From Alphaproteobacteria bacterium (GTDB lineage Bacteria; Pseudomonadota; Alphaproteobacteria; Micropepsales; Micropepsaceae), in assembly GCA_016124635.1 (NCBI GenBank), contig WGNJ01000019.1, forward strand, positions 62,001 to 126,000: a stretch of DNA of 64,000 nucleotides, written 5' to 3'. Made by a program: the position numbers and the translations under genes. Numbering within the stretch: the stretch's first letter is position 1; every line of letters begins with the position of its first letter. The notes beneath the pieces were generated by a model. The model did no database searches and was not told where the DNA came from. It saw only the letters and a program-made list of their open reading frames with translations. Shown here in pieces: positions 25,802-34,532 of the stretch.

Positions 25802-26155
25802 CTACTTCGGGCCGACGATGCCGACGCGGTTGCCGTCGGGATCGGTGATCCAGGCGAACTGGCGGCCATCGGGCGCGGGCAGCGGACCGATGGCGACCTT
25901 GCCGCCGAGCTGGCGCGTGCGCTCCGCCGCCTTCGCGACGTCCTCCACCTCGACGTAGACCATGACGTAGTTGTGCGGCTCGTGACCCAAGGCGGTGTAG
26001 CCGCCGTTGATCCCTCTATTGCCACCGGCGACCACATCGTTCGAATACTCGTTGATGTCGGGTTTCGGCGACCAACCGAACAGACCGCCGTAAAACTCGG
26101 CGGTCTTCTTGCGATCGCGACAGCCGATCTCAAATCGAACAACCGGGCTTCCCAT
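25802..26155 (-). CDS. VOC (glyoxalase) family protein
   Basis: A 117-aa single VOC-fold protein, with paired beta-alpha-beta-beta-beta modules visible as VVRFEIGCRDRKKTAEFYGGLFGW and YVEVEDVAKAAERTRQLGGKV...WITDPDGNRVGI. VOC proteins bind a metal and act on small electrophiles or ring substrates. It lies 3 bp downstream of the alcohol dehydrogenase stop on the same strand, so the two are co-transcribed; the reaction is not known. Confidence 0.9.
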   Translation of the reverse strand: MGSPVVRFEIGCRDRKKTAEFYGGLFGWSPKPDINEYSNDVVAGGNRGINGGYTALGHEPHNYVMVYVEVEDVAKAAERTRQLGGKVAIGPLPAPDGRQFAWITDPDGNRVGIVGPK

Positions 26156-26158
26156 CGC

Positions 26159-27187
26159 TTAGTTCTCCAGCATCACTTTGCATTGGTGGGTCGGCTTGCG
26201 CAGAGCTTCGAACGCAACCGGCAAGCCGTTCAGATCGACGACATCGGTGATCATGTGTTCCACATCGACGCGATCCTTGGCGATCATGTCGATGACGTAG
26301 TCAAAGTCGGTGGGACGATAGCCGAGGACGAATTGCAGCGTCAGCTCTTTGACGATGCCCATCAACGGCATGATCATATCCATCTGCTGACAGACGCCGG
26401 CGACGACGATCTTGCAATTGCGCGGCGCCATCATCATCGTCTCGTTGATGAGGCCCGGCGCGCCGACACATTCGAAGATGATGTCGGGGCCCTTGCCGGC
26501 GATCGCTTCGACTTGCGGCACCAGCGCTTTCGCGGGATCGATCGCGTCGGTGGCGCCGAAGCGGGCGGCCATCTTGGCACGCAGCTCGGCGCGCTCGCTG
26601 ACGATGACGTGGCGTGCGCCGAGGAATTTCGCCCAGAGCATCGCGGCAAGACCGACGGGGCCAGCGCCGATGACCAGCACCGTCGCGCCGCGCTCCATGT
26701 TCGCCTTGTCGACGGCGTGGAGCCCGACGCAGAGCGGCTCGATCATCGCTCCTTCATGGAAGTTGACGACGTTCGGCAGACGATGCGCTCCGGTCGATCC
26801 GATACGCACGAATTCGGCGTAGGCGCCGTGACTCTGGCCGAGGCCGATGCTGATGCCTTTCTCGCAGACACCGAAACCTGTGCCGGCGTTGCGGCAACCT
26901 GCGCACTCGCCGCAGTAGATGTACGGAAAGCCGGCGACGCGTTCGCCGACCTTCCAGTTGCCTTTGACGGCAGAGCCGACCTCCATAATCTCGCCGGCGA
27001 ATTCGTGACCCATGACGCTGCCGCCAGGCAGCGGCTGAATAGAGGTCGCCTCGGTCATGTGCAGATCGGAGCCGCAGATACCGCAGTTCTTAACTTTGAG
27101 AATGAGATCGGTCGGACCGCACTCGGGATCAGCGACGGTTTCGATGACGAGCGGTTTGCCCGTTTCCTTGAAGACGGCGGCGCGCAT
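26159..27187 (-). CDS. zinc-dependent alcohol dehydrogenase
   Basis: A 342-aa medium-chain dehydrogenase. Catalytic zinc ligands C38 (GICGSDLH) and H61-E62 are present, the four structural-zinc cysteines are C92, C95, C98 and C108, and the Rossmann motif is VIGAGPVGLAA. It should oxidise an alcohol with NAD(P). ATG 27187 is taken because it aligns with family starts; the open frame runs 24 codons further. It is followed by a VOC gene and is divergent from a luciferase-like monooxygenase (104 bp apart), possibly one pathway. Confidence 0.92.
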   Translation of the reverse strand: MRAAVFKETGKPLVIETVADPECGPTDLILKVKNCGICGSDLHMTEATSIQPLPGGSVMGHEFAGEIMEVGSAVKGNWKVGERVAGFPYIYCGECAGCRNAGTGFGVCEKGISIGLGQSHGAYAEFVRIGSTGAHRLPNVVNFHEGAMIEPLCVGLHAVDKANMERGATVLVIGAGPVGLAAMLWAKFLGARHVIVSERAELRAKMAARFGATDAIDPAKALVPQVEAIAGKGPDIIFECVGAPGLINETMMMAPRNCKIVVAGVCQQMDMIMPLMGIVKELTLQFVLGYRPTDFDYVIDMIAKDRVDVEHMITDVVDLNGLPVAFEALRKPTHQCKVMLEN

Positions 27188-27290
27188 GACTGTTCCTCGA
27201 GATTGCTGGATACCGGTGGCGCTGACATTAGCGCGCGGATGTGCCAGTGTCGCCGCCATTCGCTATCCAAATTGAGGCTAAGCAAGTCCC

Positions 27291-28469
27291 ATGGCCATGA
27301 AACTTCGCAACGGCATCTTTCTGGCGCCCTTCCACCCGATCGACGAGGACCCGACGCTGTGTTTGCACCGCGACCTCGAGTTGATCGAGCACCTGGACAA
27401 GCTCGGCTATGAGGAAGCGTGGGTCGGCGAACACCACTCGGCCGGCTACGAAATCATCGCCTCGCCCGAGTTGTTCATCGCGGCGGCGGCGGAGCGCACG
27501 CGCCGCATCAAGCTCGGCACCGGCGTCGTATCGCTGCCGTATCACTCGCCGCTGACGACGGCGAACCGCATCATTCAGCTCGATCATCAGACGCGCGGAC
27601 GCGTGATGTTCGGCGTGGGACCCGGCTTGCTTCCGTCGGATGCATTCCAGCTCGGCATCGATCCCTCGACGCAGCGCGACCGCATGGTCGAAGCGATCGA
27701 GGTGATCTTGAAGCTGTTTGCGGGAGAGCGCGTCACCAAGAAGACCGATTGGTTCAACCTGGTGAACGCGACGTGTCAGCTACGGCCGTATTCGTGGCCG
27801 CAGCCGGAAATTTGCGTAGCGTCGAGCGTCACGCCGTCGGGCGGCAAGCTTGCGGGCAAGCACGGTTTCGGCATGCTGTGCGTGGCGGCGACACAAATGG
27901 GCGGCTACGACGCCTTGGCCATCAATTGGAAAGTGGCGAACGACACGGCGACGGAGAACGGCCGCAAGATGGATCCCGAGAAGCTGCGTCTCGTCGGTCC
28001 CGTGCACATTGCGCCGACGCGCGAGCAGGCGTTCAAGAACATCGAATTCGGCTTCAAGAAGTGGCAGCGCTACTTCAACAGCATCAACCCCGCGGGACAG
28101 CTGCAGCCCGAGATGCAGACGGCGGAGAGCCTGGTCGAGCAAGGCGTGATCGTGGTCGGCACGCCGGACGACGCCATCGCGCAGATCAAGCGGCTGCAAG
28201 CCAAGCAAGGCGAGTTCGGTTGCTTCCTGCAGCTTGCGCACAACTGGGCCGACTTCGAGCAGACGAAGAAGTCGTATGAGCTGTGGCAGCGCTACGTGTC
28301 GCCTGTGATCAACGGTGCGAACAAGGGCCGCGAAGAGGCCTTCGCTTGGGCCACCGACAAGGACCGCGCGGCGACCTTCATCGGTGCGGCGACGAGCGCG
28401 GCCCTGAACACGATCCAGAAGCATCAGGCCGAACAGACCGCCAAAGAAAAGAAGTCGGCGGCGCAGTAG
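27291..28469 (+). CDS. LLM-class flavin-dependent monooxygenase
   Basis: A 392-aa bacterial-luciferase-like TIM-barrel protein: WVGEHHSAGYEIIASPELF, IKLGTGVVSLPYHSPL and the RVMFGVGPGLLPSDAFQLG segments match the LLM family, close to limonene-monooxygenase-type members. Such enzymes use reduced flavin and oxygen from a partner reductase; no reductase is adjacent. It ends in a Lys/Ala-rich tail. It is divergent from the ADH-VOC pair and is followed after 7 bp by a GFA-type protein, which is likely co-transcribed. Confidence 0.92.
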   Translation: MAMKLRNGIFLAPFHPIDEDPTLCLHRDLELIEHLDKLGYEEAWVGEHHSAGYEIIASPELFIAAAAERTRRIKLGTGVVSLPYHSPLTTANRIIQLDHQTRGRVMFGVGPGLLPSDAFQLGIDPSTQRDRMVEAIEVILKLFAGERVTKKTDWFNLVNATCQLRPYSWPQPEICVASSVTPSGGKLAGKHGFGMLCVAATQMGGYDALAINWKVANDTATENGRKMDPEKLRLVGPVHIAPTREQAFKNIEFGFKKWQRYFNSINPAGQLQPEMQTAESLVEQGVIVVGTPDDAIAQIKRLQAKQGEFGCFLQLAHNWADFEQTKKSYELWQRYVSPVINGANKGREEAFAWATDKDRAATFIGAATSAALNTIQKHQAEQTAKEKKSAAQ

Positions 28470-28476
28470 GCTGCAA

Positions 28477-28914
28477 ATGGCTGCGATGATGCAAGCCTAT
28501 TTCGGGGGGTGCCACTGCGGCGCCCTCCGGGTGACGTTCGAGACATCGCGCGCGCCGGCGGAGATCCAGCGGCGCGCCTGCCAATGCTCGTTCTGCCGCT
28601 CGCACGGCGCGACGACGATGAGCGACCCCGACGGCGCGATGAAGATCGACGCGAGGGCCGACGCTCTGGTGCGCTACCGCTTCGGTCTGAAGACAGCGGA
28701 CTTTCTCATTTGTTCGCGCTGCGGCGTCTATATCGGCGCCGTCTATCTCGAAGACGACGAAGGCTGGGCGATCGTCAACTCGAACGCCTTGCACGAGCGC
28801 GATGCGTTCAGCGCGCCGATCGACAAGATCATCTACGACGGCGAGACGCCGGGCTCGCGCGGCGAACGGCGCAAGGCGAAGTGGACGCCGCTTCTCGCCT
28901 TCAACGTGGCTTGA
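28477..28914 (+). CDS. GFA/CENP-V family zinc protein
   Basis: A 145-aa protein with the GFA zinc-binding cysteine pattern: GCHCG (11-15), CQCSFCRSHG (35-44) and CSRCG (79-83). Members include glutathione-dependent formaldehyde-activating enzyme-like proteins and others of unknown role; sequence alone does not show formaldehyde activity. It follows the LLM gene by 7 bp and its last 14 bp overlap the 3' end of the convergent GNAT gene. Confidence 0.88.
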   Translation: MAAMMQAYFGGCHCGALRVTFETSRAPAEIQRRACQCSFCRSHGATTMSDPDGAMKIDARADALVRYRFGLKTADFLICSRCGVYIGAVYLEDDEGWAIVNSNALHERDAFSAPIDKIIYDGETPGSRGERRKAKWTPLLAFNVA

Positions 28915-29335
28915 GGCGCGCGTAGACCTCTGGGTCGTGGCGCTCCATCATGCGGTCGGGCTTGGCGATGGGCGTGAAGCCGTAACGGGCGTAGAGGCTA
29001 TGCGCGTCACGCGTCGCCAAGGTCCAGCGACGCAGACCTTGCAGCTCCGGATGCGCGACGATCGCTTCCATCAACCGCTTCGACACGCCTTTGCCGCGAT
29101 GCTCTTCGAGCACGAAGACGTCGGCTAGATAGGCAAAAGTCGCGCGGTCGGTGACCAGGCGCGCGAAGCCGACCTGGCCGCCGTCTTGGGCGTAGACGCC
29201 AAAGCAAAGCGAATTGGCAATCGCGCGCTCGACAACCTCACGCGGGATGCCGGGCGACCAATAGCTCGTGCTCAGAAATCCGTGGATGACGTCGAGATCG
29301 AGGCGCTGAGCGTCGGTCGAAATCTCATACGTCAT
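28901..29335 (-). CDS. GNAT family N-acetyltransferase
   Basis: A 144-aa GNAT: FVLEEHRGKGVSKRLMEAI contains the acetyl-CoA-binding R/Q-x-x-G-x-G/A loop and LATRDAHSLYARYGFTP is motif B. ATG 29335 is preferred to the track-like upstream start at 29356 because GGAGAGG lies upstream at a usable distance. It overlaps the end of the phosphatase gene by about 11 bp and lies downstream of it on the same strand. The acceptor is unknown. Confidence 0.88.
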   Translation of the reverse strand: MTYEISTDAQRLDLDVIHGFLSTSYWSPGIPREVVERAIANSLCFGVYAQDGGQVGFARLVTDRATFAYLADVFVLEEHRGKGVSKRLMEAIVAHPELQGLRRWTLATRDAHSLYARYGFTPIAKPDRMMERHDPEVYARLKPR

Positions 29336-30020
29336 CGCCCCACCCCTCTCCGGCATAGGCGTGCAGGAAGCGCGGCTCGCCGTCGCCCAGAACGACGCAG
29401 GTCAAACGGCCGGAGAAGAAGACGCCGGAGTCGACGTTGATGCGGTTCGGCTTGAGCTCGGGCCAACCGGTGCCGTCGGGGGTGTGGCCGTGGACGACGA
29501 TGAAACCGTGATCACCTTCGTAGTCCAGGAACTCATCGCGGATCCAGATGAGTGCGCGATCCGGCTGATCCTTCAGCGGGCGATCGGGAATGATGCCGGC
29601 GTGCACGAAGAGATACGCTTGACCTTGCGCCTCGATCTGCTTGGTCAGAGGCAAGTTGTCCATCCAATAGAGATCGTTCGCGAGTTCATCCTCGCGATCA
29701 AGATAGCTGGCAAAGGTCTCGTCCTGACCCATGTTGCTCACAAGCTCAAGACCGGGGTGCTTGATGGTCTGCACCAGGAACTGCTCGTGATTGCCCTTCA
29801 GACACGTTACCGAAAATGCCGGCTTCCATTCGCGCAAACGCGCGATCACGCCGCGCGAATCCGGACCGCGGTCGACGTAGTCGCCGACGAATACAACCTC
29901 GATCGGCCGCCCAGGATACTTTTCGGCGTCGCGCTCGATCTGCGCGATCAAATCATCGAGCAGATCGGCGTAACCGTGGATATCGCCGACGGCGTAGATG
30001 ATCGGATCGGTCGCGGCCAT
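29325..30020 (-). CDS. metallophosphoesterase (PPP-type serine/threonine phosphatase)
   Basis: A 231-aa metallophosphatase with the PPP signatures GDIHG (12-16), GDYVDRG (46-52) and GNHE (75-78), plus the later VHAG and VVHGHTPDG histidines, so both metal sites are complete. It could act as a protein phosphatase or as a diadenosine-tetraphosphatase-like enzyme (ApaH/PrpA relatives). It begins 2 bp after the stop of the GST gene upstream on this strand and overlaps the GNAT start. Confidence 0.92.
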   Translation of the reverse strand: MAATDPIIYAVGDIHGYADLLDDLIAQIERDAEKYPGRPIEVVFVGDYVDRGPDSRGVIARLREWKPAFSVTCLKGNHEQFLVQTIKHPGLELVSNMGQDETFASYLDREDELANDLYWMDNLPLTKQIEAQGQAYLFVHAGIIPDRPLKDQPDRALIWIRDEFLDYEGDHGFIVVHGHTPDGTGWPELKPNRINVDSGVFFSGRLTCVVLGDGEPRFLHAYAGEGWGDDV

Positions 30021-30022
30021 CG

Positions 30023-31030
30023 CTACCCGCGCAACGGCGCAAGGCAGTGCGCCTCCTCAAGAACGGGATCGAGGCGCAGCTTGGTGTTGGCCGAGAGCTT
30101 CGCATAGGCGGCGCGCAGCTCGCTCAGACACTTCACCTGATATTTGAAGACGCCTTGGCTGTAGGGCATGCCGAGCGCGCTGAACTCGAAGGTCTGCTTG
30201 CCCGCCTGGGCGGCGGCCGCGTTCGCCAGGAGGAACGGGAAGTAGACGTCGCTCGCGAGTTTCAGGCAGCCCTTCACGGCCGGCGGCAACGGCGTGAACG
30301 GATCGCGCCAGTCGCCGTCGATGCCGGAAGCGTCATCGAGATTCATCAGCCAGCGGAAGGTGAACGGAAATTCGGCGCGCATCATCTCAGCCGGCGTCGG
30401 GTCGACGGCCAGCTGCGAGAGCTGCCCCATCCATCCGAAGTCGGCGAGCGAAGGACGCGTGCCGAAAAGATAAGGCTCCCCGGTCACGTGCGCCTCGAGC
30501 AATCCGAGCAGTTGCTTGGTCGACGTCTCGATCAGCGGCGCGTTCGCCTGTGTGCAGCCGACGAGCGCCATGCGGCCGACTTGGCGTTCGCGGAACACGC
30601 GCGCGGCGTCGAGGATCGCGTCCTTGCCGGATCCCGACAAGCGATCGAAAGACAGCCAGTCGCTCAGCTGCACTTGGTCACGCTCGCGAAGCCAGCGATA
30701 GAGGAACATGGCCTTCGTTCCCCACTCGTCGGCGAAGTCTTCGAGCAGGTATGCAAGGAATGCTTGTGCCTCGTCGTCGGGTACGATCGAGCGTTGGCCG
30801 GGATGTCGTTTCTCGAGTTCGAAGATCAACGGCGTCGAGTCGTTCATCCACGTGCCATCGGGAAACCGGAAGACGGGAATGACCGGCGCCTTGACGTGAC
30901 TGAAGATGGGCGGTGAGTCCTTGCGCATCTGGAACCAGACATGCGGAAGGCGGCGGTACCGCATCACAGCGCGCATCTTCATCGAGTAGGGCGAGCCAAG
31001 GCCACCGTAGATATCGTAGCGATCGGTCAT
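30023..31030 (-). CDS. glutathione S-transferase family protein
   Basis: A 335-aa protein, GST-like but longer than the usual 200-230 residues. The N-domain starts YDIYGGLGSPYSMKMRAVMRYRRLPH and has cis-Pro in KAPVIPVFRFPDG and the NDSTPLIFELE site; the C-domain has RPSLADFGWMGQL, a common GST-C motif. The last 100 residues are extra helical sequence. It lies between an FATP-type ligase upstream and a phosphatase and GNAT downstream, all on the same strand. Confidence 0.88.
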   Translation of the reverse strand: MTDRYDIYGGLGSPYSMKMRAVMRYRRLPHVWFQMRKDSPPIFSHVKAPVIPVFRFPDGTWMNDSTPLIFELEKRHPGQRSIVPDDEAQAFLAYLLEDFADEWGTKAMFLYRWLRERDQVQLSDWLSFDRLSGSGKDAILDAARVFRERQVGRMALVGCTQANAPLIETSTKQLLGLLEAHVTGEPYLFGTRPSLADFGWMGQLSQLAVDPTPAEMMRAEFPFTFRWLMNLDDASGIDGDWRDPFTPLPPAVKGCLKLASDVYFPFLLANAAAAQAGKQTFEFSALGMPYSQGVFKYQVKCLSELRAAYAKLSANTKLRLDPVLEEAHCLAPLRG

Positions 31031-31138
31031 GAGAAGCCTGAGATGTGAGGGAATGGCGAGCGGTTAGATTAGCCAGCGGCGGCTCGCTTGTCATGGGCGG
31101 ACGCGAACCGGCCCGCGATGCCTGCCTTTCGCGAGAAA

Positions 31139-32926
31139 CTAAAGCCGGATCTCGCCGGCATTGATGCGGTCGTATAGTTCCGGGGTCAGCGGAACATAAT
31201 TTGCGTCGACCGGATCCAGAAAATAAAGTGGCTCCTTGATTGCGCGCGGATCGAAGCCTTCCTTCACGAGTTCAACCTTGCGGTGCTTGAAGGTGACGGT
31301 CACCTCGATTTCCGGCTGCAGACGCAGAAAGATCGGGCGCGCATAGACCGGCAGATTCTTCTCGACGTGCGTCTTGAATTTGCCGAGGTCGAGCCCGCCT
31401 TCGACAACCAGCGAGGCCATGCCCGCGCGCCCGTCGGTGCCCGGCACCTTCACGCCGTAGACATTCGCCTCCTTGACACCAGGAAATATGGAGATCGCTT
31501 CCGCAACTTCGCTCGTCGCGACGTTCTCGCCCTTCCAGCGGAACGTATCGCCGATACGATCGATGAAATAGTAGTAGCCGGCCTTGTCCTGCTTCAGCAG
31601 ATCGCCGGTGCGAAACCAGGCGTCGCCTTTGGCGAAGACGTCGCGCAGAATCTTCTTTTCCGTATCGGTGCTCTTCGTATAGCCCTCAAAGCGGCCACGT
31701 TCGGGATCAATGCGCCCGATCGCCTCGCCGATTTCACCCGGCTTGCACTCGACGCAGAATCCGTCGGCTCCCCTAACCGGCGCCTCGTTTTCGACGTCGA
31801 ACAGTACGAGGCGCGTCGGCAACGCGTTGCGCAGCCACCGCGGAATTCTGCCGACGGCTCCGATCTTTCCGTCGACGTTGACGAGGGCGACGTTACCTTC
31901 GGTCGCGCCGTAAAATTCAATGATCTTTGGGATGCGAAAGCGCGCCTTGAATCCCGACCAGATCTCCGGCCGCAGACCGTTGCCCATGACAACGCGCAGC
32001 TTGTGTTTGCGCTCGAGCTTGTGCGGCGGCGAGTTCAACAGATAGCGACAGAGCTCGCCGATGTATTGGAACTGCGTGGCGCCATACTTCACGCAGTCGT
32101 CCCAGAAATTCGTCGCGGAGAATCGACGGCGGATGATGATCGCGCCGCCGCTCGTCAGGACCGAGCCGACGGCGCAAACGCCGCCGGCAGAATGATAGAG
32201 TGGAAGCACGACATACATGCGGTCGCGCTCCGTCGAATTCATCGCGGCCGCGAAGCTGTGCATCATGTTCTGGATGCGCAAGTGGCTCATGTTCGCGGCC
32301 TTGGGCAGGCCGGTCGTGCCGCTCGTATAGATGTAGAAACATTTGTCGGCCGCGACCATGCCGTCGCGCACGCCCTTCGGCAGCGGATCGGCGGATTGCG
32401 CAGCGAGGGCCGCATCGAGATCCTCGGTGCCTTGAACCTTCCCGCCTGTGGTCCAGACCTTGATCGGCGCGCTCATGTCGTCGATCGAGGTCGCGTAGTT
32501 TTCGGCCAACTCAGCGCCGAGGATCAGGTGCTTGGCGTCCGCGACGGCGAGCGAGTGGGCGAGCGCTCGTTCCTTCAGGTTCGTGTTGATCAGCGCGGCG
32601 ACGACGCCAATCTTCACCAGACCCGTCCAGGCGAAGAGAAACTCAGGGCGATTTTCCATCAGAAGCGCGACGACATCGCCCTTCTTGAGGCCTTGCGCCT
32701 GCGCCCAGCGCGCGTAGCGGTTCGCCGCCGCATCGTATTCGCGGTAGGTGTATTTCTTGTCTTCGAAGTAGATCGCGACGTTGCCGGGCCGCTCGCGAGC
32801 CCAACGTTCGACGATATCGGCAACCGTGTCCGGGCTCTGCGGTGTGAGCTTGCCGACGCGCTTCAAAAGGCGCCGCATGCTGCCGAGCACGCGGAATTCA
32901 CGGACGACTGGCTCTAGGAACTGCAA
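31139..32926 (-). CDS. long-chain acyl-CoA synthetase (FATP type)
   Basis: A 595-aa ANL-superfamily ligase of the FATP/FadD6 branch: YIYTSGTTGLPKAANMSH (from 198), FYGATEGNVALVN and WFRTGDLLKQDKAGYYYFIDRIGDTFRWKGENVATSEV are the branch's motifs. It activates long- or very-long-chain fatty acids. A TTG start at 32926 is used because GAGGA lies 7 bases upstream; the next ATG would remove 16 residues. A GST gene follows after about 108 bp on the same strand. Confidence 0.92.
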   Translation of the reverse strand: MQFLEPVVREFRVLGSMRRLLKRVGKLTPQSPDTVADIVERWARERPGNVAIYFEDKKYTYREYDAAANRYARWAQAQGLKKGDVVALLMENRPEFLFAWTGLVKIGVVAALINTNLKERALAHSLAVADAKHLILGAELAENYATSIDDMSAPIKVWTTGGKVQGTEDLDAALAAQSADPLPKGVRDGMVAADKCFYIYTSGTTGLPKAANMSHLRIQNMMHSFAAAMNSTERDRMYVVLPLYHSAGGVCAVGSVLTSGGAIIIRRRFSATNFWDDCVKYGATQFQYIGELCRYLLNSPPHKLERKHKLRVVMGNGLRPEIWSGFKARFRIPKIIEFYGATEGNVALVNVDGKIGAVGRIPRWLRNALPTRLVLFDVENEAPVRGADGFCVECKPGEIGEAIGRIDPERGRFEGYTKSTDTEKKILRDVFAKGDAWFRTGDLLKQDKAGYYYFIDRIGDTFRWKGENVATSEVAEAISIFPGVKEANVYGVKVPGTDGRAGMASLVVEGGLDLGKFKTHVEKNLPVYARPIFLRLQPEIEVTVTFKHRKVELVKEGFDPRAIKEPLYFLDPVDANYVPLTPELYDRINAGEIRL

Positions 32927-33086
32927 GGCGGGTCCTCAATGGCGATACAGCCAAGCCCATAGTCGAGGAGTTCCCGGCAGGTCAAGCAACGTCAATGGGT
33001 CGCTGTCCTTGGTGCCATGCGCCAGTCGGTGCCAGCGGCCGGGCAACCGCTTGTGCGCGGCGGCGGTCATCTGAAAGATTTGGCCG

Positions 33087-33320
33087 ATGGGTGATCCGAT
33101 CGATCTCGACCTAACGGGCCTCAAATGCCCGCTGCCTTCGCTGATGACGGCCAAAGCGCTGCGCCGCGTTGCGCCGGGAACGACGATCGTTGTGAAGACG
33201 ACCGATCCGATGGCGCCGCTGGATATCCGCTTTCTATGTGAGCGCGACGGCCACGAGTTCGTCGGTCAAAGTATCGATGGCCAGGTCGTCCAAATCGTTG
33301 TCCGGAAGGTGCCCGCCTAG
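33087..33320 (+). CDS. sulfurtransferase TusA family protein
   Basis: A 77-aa TusA/SirA-like protein with the family hallmark CPLP (Cys13-Pro-x-Pro in LTGLKCPLPSL), where the cysteine carries a persulfide for tRNA thiolation or molybdenum-cofactor sulfur trafficking. The IRFLCERDGHEFVGQ segment also fits. It stands alone and a strong terminator follows at 33333-33366. It could belong to the YedF-like non-TusA subgroup. Confidence 0.9.
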   Translation: MGDPIDLDLTGLKCPLPSLMTAKALRRVAPGTTIVVKTTDPMAPLDIRFLCERDGHEFVGQSIDGQVVQIVVRKVPA

Positions 33321-33332
33321 CCGGCAAAGCAA

Positions 33333-33366
33333 AAGGGCCTGCCGCCGGTGAACCGGCCAGGCCCTT
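33333..33366 (+). terminator. hairpin terminator
   Basis: AAGGGCCTG (33333-33341) pairs perfectly with CAGGCCCTT (33358-33366), with a further CCGGT/ACCGG inner pairing. It separates the TusA gene (plus strand) from the twin small ORFs (minus strand), whose message ends just beyond, and can serve both directions. The U-tract on the plus strand is weak. Confidence 0.75.
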
Positions 33367-33390
33367 CGCCGTCTCGTGTTTGCATGTGGG

Positions 33391-33495
33391 TTAGCCGAAG
33401 AGGCTCCCAACCTGGCCGGCGGTCAAAACCATCGTGCCGACGTAAAGGGCCACCGCAATCGCGGACCACTGCAACATCGTCGTAAGCGTGCTCAT
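33391..33495 (-). CDS. 34-aa single-membrane-span protein (second of a twin pair)
   Basis: A 34-residue ORF too short for ordinary gene callers. It begins MSTLTTMLQWSAIAVALY and ends in VGSLFG, with one hydrophobic stretch of about 17 residues (SAIAVALYVGTMVLTA) that could span the membrane. AAGAGAGA lies 5 bases before ATG 33495. It shares M-x-TLTTM-x-x-WSA-x-A with the neighbouring ORF 33537-33638, so the two are paralogues in tandem, 41 bp apart. I do not recognise the family. Confidence 0.65.
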   Translation of the reverse strand: MSTLTTMLQWSAIAVALYVGTMVLTAGQVGSLFG

Positions 33496-33536
33496 TTTCG
33501 TCTCTCTTATTTGAATCGTGCGGCTGAATTCGGGGC

Positions 33537-33638
33537 TTAGGCGATCGCGAACGCTTGTGCGCTCGTCGCAAAGCTCAGTGCGGCGTAGACGACTATCGCC
33601 ACTGCGCTCCACTCGATCATCGTGGTCAGGGTCTTCAT
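33537..33638 (-). CDS. 33-aa single-membrane-span protein (first of a twin pair)
   Basis: A 33-residue ORF beginning MKTLTTMIEWSAVAIVVY, with a hydrophobic stretch (SAVAIVVYAALSFA) and an Ala-rich end. GGAGAG lies just before ATG 33638. Its paralogue follows at 33391-33495. The shared TLTTM(I/L)(E/Q)WSA(V/I)A core and the proper ribosome-binding sites for both argue for real translated genes. The AT-rich region upstream (33639-33893) presumably holds their promoter. Confidence 0.65.
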   Translation of the reverse strand: MKTLTTMIEWSAVAIVVYAALSFATSAQAFAIA

Positions 33639-33746
33639 GAGTCTCTCCATCTCAAGGTCACCGCGAGCGGGGGATGCGGTCCCATCGTCGCCACTAGTAT
33701 TTATCTCACACTATGAGGAATTCAACTGCACTAAATGCATATCAGC

Positions 33747-33763
33747 CCTGCAAATCATGCAGG
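33747..33763. promoter_or_regulatory. small palindrome upstream of the twin ORFs
   Basis: CCTGCA (33747-33752) and TGCAGG (33758-33763) form a 6-bp dyad with a 5-base spacer in an AT-rich stretch between the twin small ORFs and the TetR gene. It could be an operator, but nothing else identifies a binder. Confidence 0.3.
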
Positions 33764-33863
33764 TCTGTCCCTCTTGAAACCAGATCACCGTGCGATTCCA
33801 ATGCGTTAACTTCTTTCTTACTATTGCAGCGGATTCACATTGTTCACCTTGTGTCGATACTAT

Positions 33864-33883
33864 ATAACTGACTGGTCAGTTAT
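33864..33883. promoter_or_regulatory. TetR-type operator palindrome
   Basis: ATAACTGAC-TG-GTCAGTTAT is a perfect 9-bp inverted repeat with a 2-bp spacer, ending 10 bp before the TetR start. This is the classic form and place of an autoregulatory TetR operator (similar words are known for AcrR-like regulators). Confidence 0.8.
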
Positions 33884-33893
33884 TTAATTAACC

Positions 33894-34532
33894 ATGACCC
33901 AGACAACGAGCCAACGATGGCGCCGCCGAAAGGAGGCGCGGCCAGCAGAACTCCTCGACGCGGCACTCGACGTGTTCTTCGAGAAGGGCTTCGCGGCCGC
34001 GCGGCTTGAGGACATCGCCGCACGCGCCGGTGTGAGCAAAGGCACCGTCTACCTCTACTTCGACAGCAAGGAAGACGTGTTCGATGCCTTGGTGCGCGCG
34101 ATCCCGCAAACCAATGTCGAGCAGGTGCGCGCGCTCGCTGCGGACCCCGCCGTTCCGGCCGATGAGATGCTGCGGCGCGTATTGCGCCTGGTCGGGTTGT
34201 TTCTCCGCGACCAACGCATGATCAAGTTCCCGCGCCTGATCGTCGGTGAAGCCGCCAATTTTCCGAAACTCGCCGAGACGTACAAACGCGAGGTGATCGA
34301 CCGAGGAATCGGCACCTTGTCCAGCATCATCGAGCGCGGAATCCACGAAGGTCGCTTCCGCGAGGTCGATCCAAAGAATGCAGCCTACGCGGCGCTGGCC
34401 CCCCTGCTCTTCACGGCCATCTGGCGAACGACGTTCGAGCAATTCGACTCGTCGACGTTCGAGGCGGACGGATTCATCGAGCAGCACGTCGAGACATTTC
34501 TGCGCGGGATAGCGAAGGAGAGCGCGCCATGA
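33894..34532 (+). CDS. TetR/AcrR family transcriptional repressor
   Basis: A 212-aa regulator: basic N-terminus ([20 protein letters not shown]), then the TetR HTH at about 28-62 ([26 protein letters not shown]) and a helical sensor domain. It lies first in an operon with HlyD, ATPase and permease genes (its stop overlaps the next ATG), and a perfect palindrome sits just upstream of its start, so it should repress itself and the efflux genes. E. coli CecR (YbiH), controlling YbhGFSR, has the same arrangement. Confidence 0.93.
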   Translation: MTQTTSQRWRRRKEARPAELLDAALDVFFEKGFAAARLEDIAARAGVSKGTVYLYFDSKEDVFDALVRAIPQTNVEQVRALAADPAVPADEMLRRVLRLVGLFLRDQRMIKFPRLIVGEAANFPKLAETYKREVIDRGIGTLSSIIERGIHEGRFREVDPKNAAYAALAPLLFTAIWRTTFEQFDSSTFEADGFIEQHVETFLRGIAKESAP

